A stretch of DNA of 64,000 nucleotides from positions 3,908,501 through 3,972,500 of the forward strand of contig NC_088313.1 of NCBI RefSeq assembly GCF_910592395.1. Direction: 5' to 3'. This document shows, in pieces, positions 12,120 through 23,865 of this stretch. This DNA is from Lineus longissimus. Its lineage: Eukaryota; Nemertea; Pilidiophora; Heteronemertea; Lineidae. How positions within the stretch are numbered: position 1 is the first letter of the stretch; each line of letters opens with the position of its first letter. The notes below the pieces were generated by a model that saw nothing but the letters and a program-made list of their open reading frames with translations, made no database searches and was not told the DNA's origin. A program made the position numbers and the translations under genes.

Positions 12120-13290
12120 AACAATACAAGTGACAGTTGCTGTCCTTTCAGATTGTGACCGACCTGAATCGGATCGATCACTACCAGCATATAGTGGTTG
12201 TCTTCTACAAAAAATATACAATACCTGATTACTCTCGGTCCGACCAGACTGACTGTACACGTCCTCAATCTGAGCAGATAGGTACTCACTGCACTCGATC
12301 TCAGATTGTGACTGTCCTCAGCTTGAGCAGACAAGTTCCGATTGTTCACGATCCGACCAGCCTGACGGTCCTCGATCTGAGCAGATTAAGGACTAACTCC
12401 TCTCGATCATATATCGGATTGGGACATGTCCTCAATCTGAGCAGATAGGTACTGACTGCACTCGATCTCAGATTGTGACTATCCTCAGCTTGAGCAGATA
12501 AGTTCAGATTGTTCACGACCCGACCAGCCTGACGGTCCTCGATCTGAGCAGATTAAGGACTAACTCCTCTCGATCTTATCGGATTGGGACATGTCCTCAA
12601 TCTGAGCAGATAGGTACTGACTGCACTCGATCTCAGATTGTGACTATCCTCAGCTTGAGCAGATAAGTTCAGATTGTTCACGACCCGACCAGCCTGACGG
12701 TCCTCGATCTGAGCAGATTAAGGACTAACTCCTCTCGATCTTATCGGATTGGGACATGTCCTCAATCTGAGCAGATAGGTACTGACTGCACTCGATCTCA
12801 GATTGTGACTATCCTCAGCTTGAGCAGACAAGTACTGATTGTTCACGATCCAACCAGACTGTGACGGTCCTCGCTCTGAGCAGACAAGGACTGACTGCTT
12901 TCGATCTGACCAGACTGTGGCTACCCTCAATCGTAGCAGATCAAATACTCAATGCTCTCTTGATCCTATCAGATTGTGACTGTCCTCACACTGAGCAGAC
13001 AAATACCGATTGCTCGTCTGACCAGACAAGTACTGATTGCTCATCTGACCAGACTGTGACCATCCTCAATCTGAGCAGACAAGTACTGATTGCTCATCTC
13101 ATTGCTCATGATCTGACCAGAATGTCCTCAATCTGAGCAGTCAGGTACTCATTACTCTTGATCCTATAAGATTATCGACTCCTTAATCTGAGTAAGACGA
13201 GTACAAATTGCTCAAGTGCGATCAGATTGTGACTCGTCTTCAATCCGAGCCGATAAGCACACCTGTCGTCTTATCAGATTGTGATTGTCT
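12120..13290. repeat. Satellite-like tandem array with a 165-bp higher-order period
   Basis: About 1.2 kb is built from diverged ~55-bp units carrying motifs such as CTCAATCTGAGCAGATA and TCTCAGATTGTGACT. In the middle, three successive units form a homogenised 165-bp period: CTCAATCTGAGCAGATAGGT begins at 12431, 12596 and 12761, exactly 165 bp apart. The outer parts are more diverged. Open frames here are artefacts of the repeat. Confidence 0.9.
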
Positions 13291-13349
13291 TTGCTTTCTA
13301 ATATGTGATGGAGTGGCATGGCTAATATCTCTATAGTCTTCCAAATATT

Positions 13350-13500
13350 TCCAATGCCCAGCTCATCAGGCAGCATTAGTAGGTGGGGTACAAGAGAAAA
13401 AGGAGAGAGTGGAAAACCAAGCTCTCCTTATTATCAGGCAGCATTGGTAGGTGGGGTACAAGTGAAAGAGGGGACGGGTGGAAAACCAATCTCTCTTTCT
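13350..13500. repeat. Short tandem duplication (~64 bp, two units)
   Basis: Two adjacent copies start around AGGCAGCATTAGTAGGTGGGGTAC and its near copy, each followed by GTGGAAAACCAA. No gene is apparent. Confidence 0.7.
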
Positions 13501-13742
13501 GTATCATCTCAACAATTTTCATATTAACATTCCTTCCTTCTGTGATTTGTTTGAAGAACTACATGTAGTTCTTGGAATGAGGCAACTCAACCTTGCTCCA
13601 GTTAAATAACAAACTAGAAAGGCCGACTGGAGCAGTCACCCTGCTGAATCGAAGTATCAGTACTGACCTAAATAACAAAATTACCAACGAAATAGTTCTC
13701 AAAAATATATGTTTAATTTTTTTAACACAATTCTCTTAACTT

Positions 13743-14080
13743 CAAAATTCAAAAGTACAAAAATAATGCAAATGCAAAAATGTTTAAGATATAATGAACC
13801 CCTTGTTCTTGAATGACTGAACATACACGTATAATTTGATTAATTGCCATGGTACCCAGGCAGTGTACCATGCAACTGTTCATTACTAAATGGTTCAAAT
13901 AGCAGTCACAAAGTTTTAGAAACGTCAAAATTCAAAAGTACAAAAATAAATGCAAAAGTGTTTACGATATAATGGAATGACTGAACATACACGTATAATT
14001 TGATTAATTGCCATGGTACCCAGGCAGTGAATCATGCAACTGTACACTACTAAATGGTTCAAATAGCAGTCACAAAACAA
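13743..14080. repeat. Tandem duplication, period ~183 bp
   Basis: CAAAATTCAAAAGTACAAAA begins at 13743 and again at 13926. The shared block also includes TGCCATGGTACCCAGGCAGTG and TAAATGGTTCAAATAGCAGT in both copies. Confidence 0.85.
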
Positions 14081-14992
14081 TCAATTTTAAAAATGTGATG
14101 GTAGACACCCAAATTTGAGTTCATTATCTTTTGATCGGTAACAAATACTGTACCCTGTCAAAATCCTGTAATGAAAAAGTTGGTCAGATACGATACTGTA
14201 CATGAAACAAATTGTCTTAAATTTAATCCATCTGACTAGCCAAATTACAGGGACCTGAAGATGCCAGCATTCTCTTATCCCACCTGTTTGTGTTACCATG
14301 ACAACAGAACTCCATCCCCATTCCAGAAAATTACTAATTTTATTCTGCAATAAAAGTATAAAACTACATAAGATGAGATGCTTTCCTCAAAATATCATAA
14401 GAATAAATGCCGCAGTGGAATGTCTCAAAGTCCTTTTAAGGACGCACGTACAAATTACCATCATATTACAATATAATCACTTAAAAACTTATATTAAGTG
14501 ATCTAAGTCTGGTACAATAACAACAAATTGTACTATATAAAACTTGGTATAATTTGAATACGAAATTGTGTCATGTATTCAACGTCATATTCTTTGCACC
14601 AACACATCTACAAAAAAATACAAAATACGTGAAAATCTTCAAAATACGTGAAAATCTTCAAGACAAACTTCACCATCAGCAGTTAAGACTTCATTTATGC
14701 ACAGAATATCTTAGGTGTCTGAAAAATGAGAATACAAGAAATCAAGAAATGAAACTCATTTCTCGTTTTACAAATATCAATTCTGATTTTTCAAGATTTC
14801 ATTTCTTGACTTCTCGTTTTACAGACACCCCACTGAAACAAACAGTATCCAATTCAAAAGAAAATACTATAGACTGTTATATCTAAGCCGAAGGTGACAT
14901 CATCCTGGAGGGTCTACAGTACCACACAAATGATAATACCAGGTGTTTACTCCAACAACAACTGTTCATCAATCTTCAATCTAATCAAAAAT

Positions 14993-15000
14993 TATTTACA
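14993..15000 (-). promoter_or_regulatory. Pumilio-binding element in probable nanos 3' UTR
   Basis: The minus strand reads TGTAAATA, an exact match to the PUF consensus UGUAHAUA, about 670 nt past the nanos stop codon. Nanos acts with Pumilio on such elements in target mRNAs, so autoregulation is possible. An 8-mer can occur by chance and the UTR is not proven. Confidence 0.35.
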
Positions 15001-15672
15001 ATGTGGCCAAATTCGAATAATATGAACTGTTAATGTAAGGAGTTGGAGCTTCTTAATGAAACATTTGAAGTTTTGTTGAATACACCCCTCAATGACATGT
15101 ACACACCATCAATGATTACTAGAACAAGGTACCCTTGTGCGGCTCTCATCAATTCAGAGAGCTCCCACACTAAATGTTGACAAAGCGAGGTAATCATGAA
15201 TGTTTAGACTATTTATCTGTTTGTTACTACTTCCTGTGTCAACCCTTTGATCTTCCGCCTTTCCCTATGTTGTGGTTGATTTTAAATTAACTACAATTTA
15301 GTACAAACGCTTGCATTCTTTACTTGATGATTTGGTACATTTTTTAAAAGCCTATCCCACCCACAGCTGCCTGTACAAAACTGTTACTCAAGTCATTGAC
15401 AAAGTGTCTTTTTTATAAAGAATCGGAAGCTCCCTTGAGAATGATATGGGATCTAGGAAGGGCCCTTGGGGGGTCCAACAGGTAATATCAAATTGACCAT
15501 GAAGAAAGAGAAAGGGACTCCTTCCCTCCATTTGATTTGACTAGGTAAGTAGAGTATATTGATACGCATAGCAACAACAAATTTCACCAGCATTATTTAT
15601 ACTAAATGAAAACAATGAATTAAAACAAAATTTTCTCCACACTAACGACAGGAGGGACTGAAGAATGATAGG

Positions 15673-18600
15673 CTAATTCCTGTCTACTCCACGCCAATGC
15701 ATCCAATTTACATGTGACCGACACTCGCTGGTGGTTGGGCTGCTAGATGTGGCCAGGTTGGTGGATGGATGTGTAGACGTATGGGACCACATTCTTGGCT
15801 TTCCCGAGGAAGAGCGACCTGCAATAAATTATCATGTGTAACACAATGGACAATGGATCCCGCCCGCAATGCAGTTGTCAGTTGTAGGGCCTAAACCCTG
15901 CACCCAGGGGGTCACCATGGACATTAAACGAGTGTCACATTCCAAAGAATTTTTTTTCCACCCATCATATTTCTGTCAATAACATAATTAAGTATTGGTA
16001 TAAACTGCATCTGAGCACTTCATCATTTTTAATAAGAAGTTACTAAAAACAGTTGCTGTGTTTCAATCCTGGTGAAAGACGACACTGAAGCTAGTGAGTA
16101 GTGCCTAGTCTTTAATTGCTTCGAATATTGGTGCTTATTAATGATTGATTGATTTAACTATATGGCAATTACTAAGGCCCAATGATCCCCACGGAAGGAA
16201 ACAAATTGGACCAACTCAGCCAGTGTCCATGGCCCAGTTTTAGTGATCTTAAAGTAATTGTCATTTTTATTGCAGTACGTTTGTTATTCTTATGGTTCAT
16301 CAGTAAACTTTTTTTCTGAGCGTGTTTGATTTCTGCTCTCAGAAAGAGTGGAAAGCTAACTTAGGTCAAATCGGAGTTTACATCGGAAAAGCGCAATAAT
16401 TCAGTCAAATGTGGAATTTTTCCTTTGCATTGTGCAATTTGTCAATGGAAACTTCTTATGTAGAATAGGAGGTGACCAGGCAGCCAACAGCTGGGTAATA
16501 TTACCCTTAATAACGCTATTGGTCCATTAAAAGGAAACAATTTTGGACTTGAGAATCATATGTCGTATTAATAAGGTTGTCGCCAACCAGGATTTTACAA
16601 TAATACTTACCACATTTTGTCAGCCTCTTGATGTCGATGATCTCCTTGCAGCGGTTCTTAGGGCAGTACTTGATAGTGTGCGCGTAGTCCCCGGTCGATC
16701 CACAAAGAGGGCAGGTGTATGCTCTTAAAATGGGACATGCCACCTGGCCCGCAGCATTGCGCACAGAATGGCTTCGATAGAGGCTTTCCATCTCGCCGTT
16801 GTTGCGACAAAATGCACACAGTATGCTCCTCATTATGTTTGACTTGCAAGGCTGAACGTCCCCTGGCTGTGGTCTCGAATAAAATTTTCGGCGGGGTTCC
16901 ATTCCACGGAACGATGGCTCGCACTCGGCGACATTGGCCTTTCGAGAGTCTCGGTTGAGACGTGGAGCGAGTGAATGATAAGCTTCATGACTACTGCGAG
17001 GGAGAGAACGGTTCTTCCACTCGTTGTAAAAACTGGAATTCGAGGCAATGTCATCTTCATGAATGCTAGAAGTTGTGGAACGTTGGCTAGAGCCAAAGGA
17101 CTGGTTATCCTGCCGATAGACAATAGAACGGCTCTCCGGAAAAGGGGTCGAGTGAAAGGAAAAGTCATCCTCATGGAAACTGGAATTAAGGGAACGCTCC
17201 GAATAGCGACTGCTGGAATCGCGCCTATGCAATGGATGGTTATCTTCGAGGAAACGGTTATCCTCCTGACAACTCTTTTTGAAAATGTCATCCTTAGGTT
17301 GAGCGAAGAGACTGGATTTCGGCTCAGCAAACCACAATGGAGACGACGGATTGTCACTGGTCGTTGTATCGCTTCCAGAGCTCCAGACTGGCGAGGACAT
17401 AATTGGGCTCAGTTGTGACAAGGACGTGTATGCTTGATCCATTGTGTTGAAAGAAAGGCAAGACCCTACATAAAAGAAAAAGACAACAAAACCTGAGTTG
17501 ATACATCATGTATGTAGAGTGTTACCTCTCTATTTAGGACACCCTTGTGACTGACAAGTGGTGTCCTTGTTAGAGAGGTGTACTGATTAGAGAGGTCAAA
17601 TTGAATGGAAACACCCGATTTGGGACCAAAACATAGTGTCCTTAATAGAGAGGTGTCAGTTAAGGGAGGTTCCACTGTACTATGCTCAAAAGCCTATGAT
17701 TAATCCTAAGGACTTGGCGTTATTTTAGGCACCAAATAGACGTGTAATTGGTTGAAGTTTTGAGTTTTTCCTAATTAGCTCATTAAGGGTCCTCTATAAT
17801 TAATTGGAAACCCTCAGTCAGAGGGCATCATTTTGAAGGGGTAAAAAAACATATGAGCTCGAAGTCCTTTCGGCAGGAGTTGAAATGGTTTCCTGATGAT
17901 CTGACCGAGGCCAACATTTTGGCCAGACCTGTATAATGGCTTGTCATCCGTCTTGACTCGGGTGCAATTGATTAGGTAACTATCAATTCTGTCAGAGTTC
18001 CATGTGATCAATAATAGAGCGTCCCTTAAAGGGGGTACACCGTTCGTAATTACTAGTGGTCCAGTGAAACAGAAATAGTCTATACAATGGCAATGTTGAA
18101 ATTTATATTGAGTACGTATTTCTGCAATTAGACATTTTTAAATTCAATTACAAATTCAAAATTTTTTAACGAACTGCGTAGGCCTTTAACATTTCTTGAG
18201 ACTGAAGACCACAAAAGTCATAAAACATAAATTGCAATATCTTTCTCATGAATTGGAGTATTTAGAAAATTTTAAAAGCCCTGTATTGCTTTTTCATAGC
18301 TCTTCCCAGTGCATTAAACATATTTAACATATAAGAAATTTGACATTTTTAGGCAAGTGTATGTATGCCTACAATCATGGAGGTACCTCCATGCTATAAT
18401 AGAACGTCCCCCTTAACCCTTTTAGTGTCACTCTCGACCTCAGGTCGAGATGGAAAAGCTACCCCGTTAGTGTCACTCGAGACCCGAGGTCGACAGGGGA
18501 TATAACGTTAGAAAACAGCATGTACATTGTTTCAGCATTGTCCAGTCCGTGTTTTATATCTACCATTCGAAAGAGCCAATCAAATCTGACCGTTTGGTAC

Positions 18601-19666
18601 CGAATACTCATATGCTTTCTACAGTGATATTTCCCGTAATTTCACTCTGAAAATCAAACCAGCGGAAACACCGAATTCTGATGATAGTTCAAAATCACAT
18701 TTTCACCCAAAAAAATAACCAATTCATGTTGAAATTTCTTTGGCTTCATCCAGGATAGTGTACTAAACAATTATCAGGAGATCTGCTACAAACAATTACT
18801 ATTAACTAATAAAGTACATTTTAGAAAATAATTTCAAAGAAATCGTCAGAATTTGCGGGTTTTTCACACTTTTTCATGGTTTTTACCCAAAAATGAAATG
18901 ACATATACGCATTCAACTGGTACCATCCTTTGCTCCAGGCAATTGCCTACAAACTTTTCAATTACTGTAAAGTGATAGAAGTGAACACTTCTGAGCTACA
19001 AGGCTTTATAAAAGAGTTACCTAATAGCTGCTAAAACCCAAAAACATGCTCGACATTCTGGGGTAGGAAAATGTAAAACATGGTCGACACTAAAAGGGAT
19101 AAAGATGAGGATAGTGTGGCTCCGACGCACGCATGTCAGATGTCAAATCTAATCTGCCAATGCCTGAACATCTCGATTTTTTTCAATCCTTTACTATTAA
19201 TCGCTTATTATTCTTTAGGACACTAATTCATGAATTGGTAACGGGTAAAATGCTTCATAAGCTATCGAAAGTAAATTCGTTCGAAGAGAAATGGTGAATT
19301 TAGGGCCGGTTACTTACCAGCTACAGCAGCGTCCACTTCTTCACGTTTTCGGTGTGGCACTAGCGGAATCGGAATTGGGGAAGGTAGTGTTGGTCGTAGA
19401 GGATCCTTACTCCGGGGAAGGCCCTCGGTAAGAATAGTATCTTGCGTAATAAGAACGCCCATCCTTTCCGCCAGTTTTTCCGCATTGGCCCTCTTGCTCC
19501 TCAGCGTCATCTTCTCGGGGCTGAATTTTTGCCACCCCTGCTCCTTCGCAACCGAAATTTCAGAGCGCAACTGGTGTGAAATAAGGTCCACTTCATCTAA
19601 TTCCATATCTTTTCCATTCTTTTTAAAGTCGTCTAAATCGCGGTCTATATCTGCCGAGGAGAACAT
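15673..19666 (-). CDS. nanos: Nanos: CCHC zinc-finger translational repressor, up to 449 aa
   Basis: Nanos proteins partner Pumilio to repress or destabilise germline mRNAs. The core model has exons 17465-16611 and 15818-15673. The first ends TGTG at a GTAAGTATT donor; the second opens after TTTATTGCAG in matching phase. From the ATG at 17442 this gives 325 aa. Counting from that Met, the fingers are C209-C212-H225-C236 and C244-C247-H255-C260, exactly the CX2CX12HX10C and CX2CX7HX4C nanos pattern. The 17465 acceptor (TTTTCTTTTATGTAG) shows that an upstream exon exists. Exon 19666-19318, starting MFSSADIDRD, ends in the phase needed to continue in frame through SCLSFNT into that Met, giving 449 aa. 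This exon resembles nothing I know and could instead be a separate gene. The long N-terminal region is Ser-rich with repeated EDN/EDD motifs and is probably disordered. Confidence 0.88.
17519..17679. mobile_element. MITE, CAGYRGAACCTC family, copy 3
   Basis: This lies in the intron before the main nanos coding exon. The right end reads GGAGGTTCCACTG next to TA; the left end is diverged (GTTACCTCTC). Confidence 0.7.
18417..19098. mobile_element. piggyBac-like non-autonomous element, 682 bp
   Basis: The ends are CCCTTTTAGTGTC and its inverted match GACACTAAAAGGG. The left end is directly preceded by TTAA and the right end followed by ATAA, as expected for a TTAA target with one later change. 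CCC-starting ends at TTAA are the hallmark of piggyBac elements. There is no transposase frame inside. It sits in the first intron of the extended nanos model. Confidence 0.7.
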
Positions 19667-19739
19667 CTTGACAAGGATTCGATACCACTGCGTTGAATAT
19701 GACACGAGATGAACAACTTCTCACCTTCTGAAAGCCCAT

Positions 19740-20060
19740 CGCCCCGGGACCTATTAACATAATTGCAACTTTTCTCAGTCGGTGAAGATCGTGACGTCAT
19801 ATTACTGACGCGGCGTTATTTTAGTAAAGTTTGGTGGAAATTTCGAGTATTTTTTTATAGAAACGGGTCTTTTTTGGAATACAAAACGCAAAAATAATTG
19901 CTAAAGCGACAAATTCGATATGATAATTGAATATTTTACTAGTTATAACTAGTCAAAAACATCACTGACCACCACCACCTGGAAGGCAATTTACCCTCAA
20001 CCAATCAGCGACCGCGGCGGGAAAATGATTGACGTCGGCAATGTTCTTCATCTTTTATCA
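19740..20060 (-). promoter_or_regulatory. Probable promoter of the extended nanos gene
   Basis: Upstream of the MFSS start codon there is a perfect CRE palindrome TGACGTCA (19792-19799) and a CCAAT box in CCAATCAG (20001-20008). Next to that is an E2F-like stretch that reads TTTTCCCGCCGC on the minus strand (about 20013-20024). Tight clustering of these sites in CpG-rich DNA supports a real promoter for the upstream exon. Confidence 0.5.
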
Positions 20061-20143
20061 AAGGCTGTGCAGGTGTGCGTAATTAACTCGGCTGCGTTAC
20101 AGGTGTCAAAAACTCATTAATCTTTTGGTGAACTTCGACACTT

Positions 20144-20868
20144 GTTTATTAATTTGATATCATTGTGAGTCCCATCCCCAAAATCCTAGACTCCCTTTGC
20201 AACCCATTACGTGAGGGACGAGGCCGGTCCACTGCATCCGGAGTGTACAAAATCCAGAGTCGGTCGTATCCTCCTAGCCTCTCCTCGAACGCATGTCGAG
20301 TCTGTGATTAGAGAAAAAAGCGGCTTTTTGATAGCTGGCTTTGAAATCATCATCTACTTTTGTGATTAGTGGGCCAGTGTTCCGTAGATATGCAGTGAAT
20401 TACGTAATAATATACGTTGGGAGAGTTTAGACCATCCACTCCGCCGACCTGGACTCCGTTATCTATACTAATGGGGGGGGGGGGGGGGGGGGGGTTACGG
20501 ACGATGTACCCCTAATGGTTCAGAATGTAGGACTGATTTAAACTGCTCCAATATCTCTCACCTGCGGATAAAACCTTAGCCGGTGTCGCGTGAGATGGGC
20601 TGTGAAAAAGAAAAGGACTGCAGTGGTGTGATATTGTGTCGTTGTTTATTTACAAAGTGTTGTATTTACAAGGCATTTCTGCCCAGTGATCACAATTGTA
20701 CATGTATGTATGTATACCCTTTATGTATGTATGTATGTATAACCTTTTTTGTAATACTCCAAAAGCAGTTGGCATTTTGACGTTCAAACGCATCCATGAC
20801 CCAGTCGCCCGGGTAATCCACCTACTCCTTTAAGTAGTCAAGCGTCATGTCACATCACAAAGTTTCGC
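20144..20868. repeat. Long direct repeat, left copy
   Basis: About 720 bp, from TTTGATATCATTGTGAGTCC to GTCACATCACAAAGTTTC, recurs at 23994-24710. Both copies carry a GGCCGGTCCACTGC element, a 22-base G run (20473-20494 here) and the same short open frame beginning MGCEKEKDCSG. The copies enclose a 1.2-kb inverted-repeat element and the broken nanos copy. Confidence 0.88.
20187..20248. repeat. GGCCGGTCCACTGCGTCCGG element, copy 1
   Basis: A short element with an imperfect inverted-repeat layout: TAGACTCCC at one end and CGTCCGGAGTGTA, related to its complement, at the other. At least seven copies are present in the window. Confidence 0.7.
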
Positions 20869-20965
20869 TGAAAGGGTGGATGTCGTCCTGGGTGCCGACA
20901 AATGGTACCCAGGTTCGAGATCGACTGGACAATAAGCACCCTGGGTGCCATTACACTAGACAAAC

Positions 20966-22166
20966 GGTAGTTGATAAAACTTGGAATCAGTGAAACCATG
21001 TAACCTGTGCTAAACCATGGAATAGTCAGGTCTGAACCGTGGAATCACTGTGCAAGTACCGCCTGAAATCGGGTGCGTTCCGTCCACAATTTAGACCGTT
21101 CCAACTGTCAATCTCGTCCCAGCTGACTTAATTGATAGCAATTTGCCAGTAGTTCCAGAAACCACCTTTTTGTGGAGGATGACGTCATCGAAAATCTGGG
21201 TTGAGCTGATTTCAATATACAATGTGACTAGGGTTCCAAGACGTATGCTGAAGATATCTATATTGTTAAAATAAAGGCTTCCCTTGTAAAAGAAATGGGA
21301 ATTCTTGTATCCTTCAGGCTCTTTGAAAGAATGGTGAAACAGTCCTCCGGGTAGGCCTAGTGACCGGCTAGTGATATCAGGGGTAGGCCTATACGGACCA
21401 TACCAAGTCTTGGTCACGAGCCAGTCACTAGGCCTACCCGGAGGACGTTTGTGTTTTTCCAAAATATGGAATATTAAAACGGATCTGCGACTAATTCCTA
21501 AGAATCATTTTGTTTATATGATGCTCTGATTAAGCTTGGTAGATTGGACAAACATGCACTCGGGAATCACTAAAAAATGTGTCCGCTTAGAACTGGTGAC
21601 ATCACGAAAATATCTCTACATCCCGATGTCATACATGAAAATGTACGAAATCGCTCACCGTGAAAGAATTCGTTCTCATTTTTCATCTCCAAACCCGGCT
21701 TAAACCTTCGGTAATAAATCTTCTTATACGTTTCTTGTCATGCTTAAGATTATGTACGGATAAGTGCCAGCTGGTACTGCATGATGTAGTCAATCTTCTT
21801 TGTATCAACCTGTATGATCACACCGCTCCGTAGTTCAATTAGGCTCCGTATGGTGGCGTAGTAAGCGGAGCGCTGATTGGTGCATATTATGGGTGTGTGG
21901 TGGGCGTGTCGTGACATGCATGCCCATATTTGGGAGATCAGTAATGTACACTGGAGGCGAGGTATGACTGGGTTGTTCTAAAATATAGATTGTTGAATCG
22001 GAAATGCGAATGATTTCTAAACTACCGTCAAATTCCGATCTGATCATGTGAAAATAAGCTCCAAATATTGATTCGTAACCACCTTAGGTTCCAATGGCAT
22101 TATTTCATGTTTTTATGCATTTTTAGCACAGGTTACATGGTTTCACTGATTCCAAGTTCAACTACC
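20966..22166. mobile_element. 1.2-kb element with ~45-bp terminal inverted repeats
   Basis: The left end (20966-21014) and right end (22121-22166) are inverted copies sharing ACTTGGAATCAGTGAAACCA and TGTAACCTGTGCTAAA-type sequence. No transposase is visible inside. An internal 23-bp palindrome (GTCCTCCGGGTAGGCCTAGT and its complement, about 21342-21446) adds a second foldback. It lies beside the nanos pseudogene. Confidence 0.75.
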
Positions 22167-22310
22167 TAGAAAAACAGCACCCAGCTTCTTTTTGCCTGGC
22201 TTATGGATCTTAGGGACGACGTTTCTTGCAATCTCGTTTTATCTCGCGCCGTGGTACTTGCAGCATTAGCAGTGCTCGAAATAAAAAGAACTGATAAACA
22301 GAAAAAGTAC

Positions 22311-23262
22311 TTGATAGTGTGGGCATAGTCCCCGGTCGATCCACAAAGAGGGCAGGTGTATGCTCTTAAAATGGGACATGTCATCTTGCCCGCAGCATTG
22401 CGCAGAATGGCTTCGATAAAGGCTTTCCATCTCGCCGTTGTTACGACAAAATGCACACAGTATGCTCCTCATTAAGTTTGACTTGCAAAAAAGGCTGAAC
22501 GTCACCTTGCCCGCAGCATTGCGCACAGAATGGCTTCGATAAAGGCTTTACATCTCGCCGTTACGACAAAATGCACACAGTATGCTCCTCATTAAGTTTG
22601 ACTTGCAAGGCTGAACGTCCCCTGGATGTGGTCTCGAATCAAATTTTTGGCGGGGTTCCATTCCACGGAACGATGGCTCACACTCGGCGACATTGGCCTT
22701 TTGAGAGTCTCGGTTGAGTGAATGATAAGCTTCATGACTACTGGGGCTGTGCTGGGAGGGAGAGAATGGTTCTTCCACTCCTTGTAAAAACTGGAATTCG
22801 AGGCGTTGTCATCTTCATGAATGCTAGAAGTTGTGGAACGTTGGCTAGAGCCAAAGGACTGGTTATCCTGCTGATAGACAATAGAACGGCTCTCTGAGTG
22901 AAAGTAAAAGTTATCCTCATGAAAACTGGAATTAAGGGAACGCTTTTGAAGACTTGGACTGAAGGAACGCTCATCCGAATAGCGACTGCCGGAATCGCAC
23001 CTATGCAATGGATGGTTATTCTCACGTTGACAAAGATGAAAACTGGTTGAACGGTCATCCTGTTGGTCACTTGACTTGAAAGAACGGTTATCTTCGAGGA
23101 GACCAGAATTCCTGGAATGGTTATCCTCCTGACAACCCTTTTTGAAAAAGTCATCCTTGGGTTGAGCGAAGAGACTGAATTTCGGCTCAGCAAACCACAA
23201 TGGAGATGACGGATTGTCACTGGTCCTTGTATTGCTTCCAGAGCTCCAGACTAGCGCATTTA
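22311..23262 (-). pseudogene. Truncated, rearranged nanos copy
   Basis: The sequence matches the central nanos coding exon, from just after the codons for MSSP to the Tyr of HTIKY. It has no start region, no final zinc-finger Cys, no second coding exon and no MFSS exon. The frame is broken, for example near 22740 (SLPPS...), and a ~115-bp block encoding the first half of finger 1 is tandemly duplicated (about 22386-22503 and 22504-22620). It also holds extra EDN-type repeat units absent from the intact gene (for example SRNSGLLEDNRSFKSSDQQ). The boundaries do not coincide with splice sites, so this is a segmental piece rather than a processed retrocopy. It cannot make a normal nanos protein; transcription as antisense or decoy RNA is speculation. 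Confidence 0.9.
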
Positions 23263-23865
23263 CGGGGTTGCAACTATTTTGCTTTATAGTGTCACCAGGA
23301 AAGAAAAGCATGCGAGCTAACGCCGATCTATTTGTATAAAGTGATAATTGGAAGGTATATAGTAGGAAATATCAATAAAATAATCATTTCATGTCGTCTT
23401 TTGAGGGCATTTTTGATTGTAAAAAATATATGTGTACGTCACCGGAGTCTTTGCAATGATAATTTTATCACAGCAGTCTCGCGCAAGTAGAAGTTCTTTA
23501 CCTATCAGTTCTTCACTTATTAGTCTCAATGTCTGGCGCAAAGCCAGACGTTTTCCATTTCGATTTCACTACGATGTTTGACCAGAAGGAGCAGTGCGCG
23601 AGATATGCTAATGAGCAGACTTCCCTCGCTTGAGTTTCGTAAGAATGTTCCATATCGCGCTAAGCTGACCACTGCTGACCATGACAGGCGTGCATTGGAC
23701 TGGTACAGGTTGGAACTGAACATTGAATATGCTGGTGGTGACGCTTTCTGATGAGAAGTTGGTCGTGACTGATGTAGTATCCTTGCACTTTTCCACAGCA
23801 TCGTTCAATCATTGCTCTCTGAGCTGCCTTGATTCTGTACTTACCCAAATACTGAGACCAAATGC

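Larger units (their letters stand above)
13291..15672 (-). other. Region downstream of nanos; probable 3' UTR in part
   Basis: This AT-rich stretch lies 3' of the nanos stop codon, which is read on the minus strand. It contains no convincing gene. It holds a ~183-bp tandem duplication (13743-14080) and a Pumilio-type element at 14993-15000. How much is transcribed is unknown; an AATAAA on the minus strand is present at 14339-14344. Confidence 0.5.

Noticed and set aside
12116-12930. Several 70-103-codon frames on both strands
   Set aside because: They lie in the 55/165-bp tandem array and consist of repeated peptides created by the repeat.
16833-17418. 147- and 174-codon frames overlapping nanos on both strands
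   Set aside because: Shadow frames of the nanos coding exon; the zinc-finger frame is clearly the real one.
20583-20780. Cys-rich frame conserved in both long direct repeats (MGCEKEKDCSG...)
   Set aside because: Conservation is explained by the DNA duplication; the C-terminal parts differ and there is no signal peptide or splice support.
22738-23220. 160-codon frame across the nanos pseudogene
   Set aside because: An alternative-frame shadow of the decayed nanos sequence without nanos-like residues.
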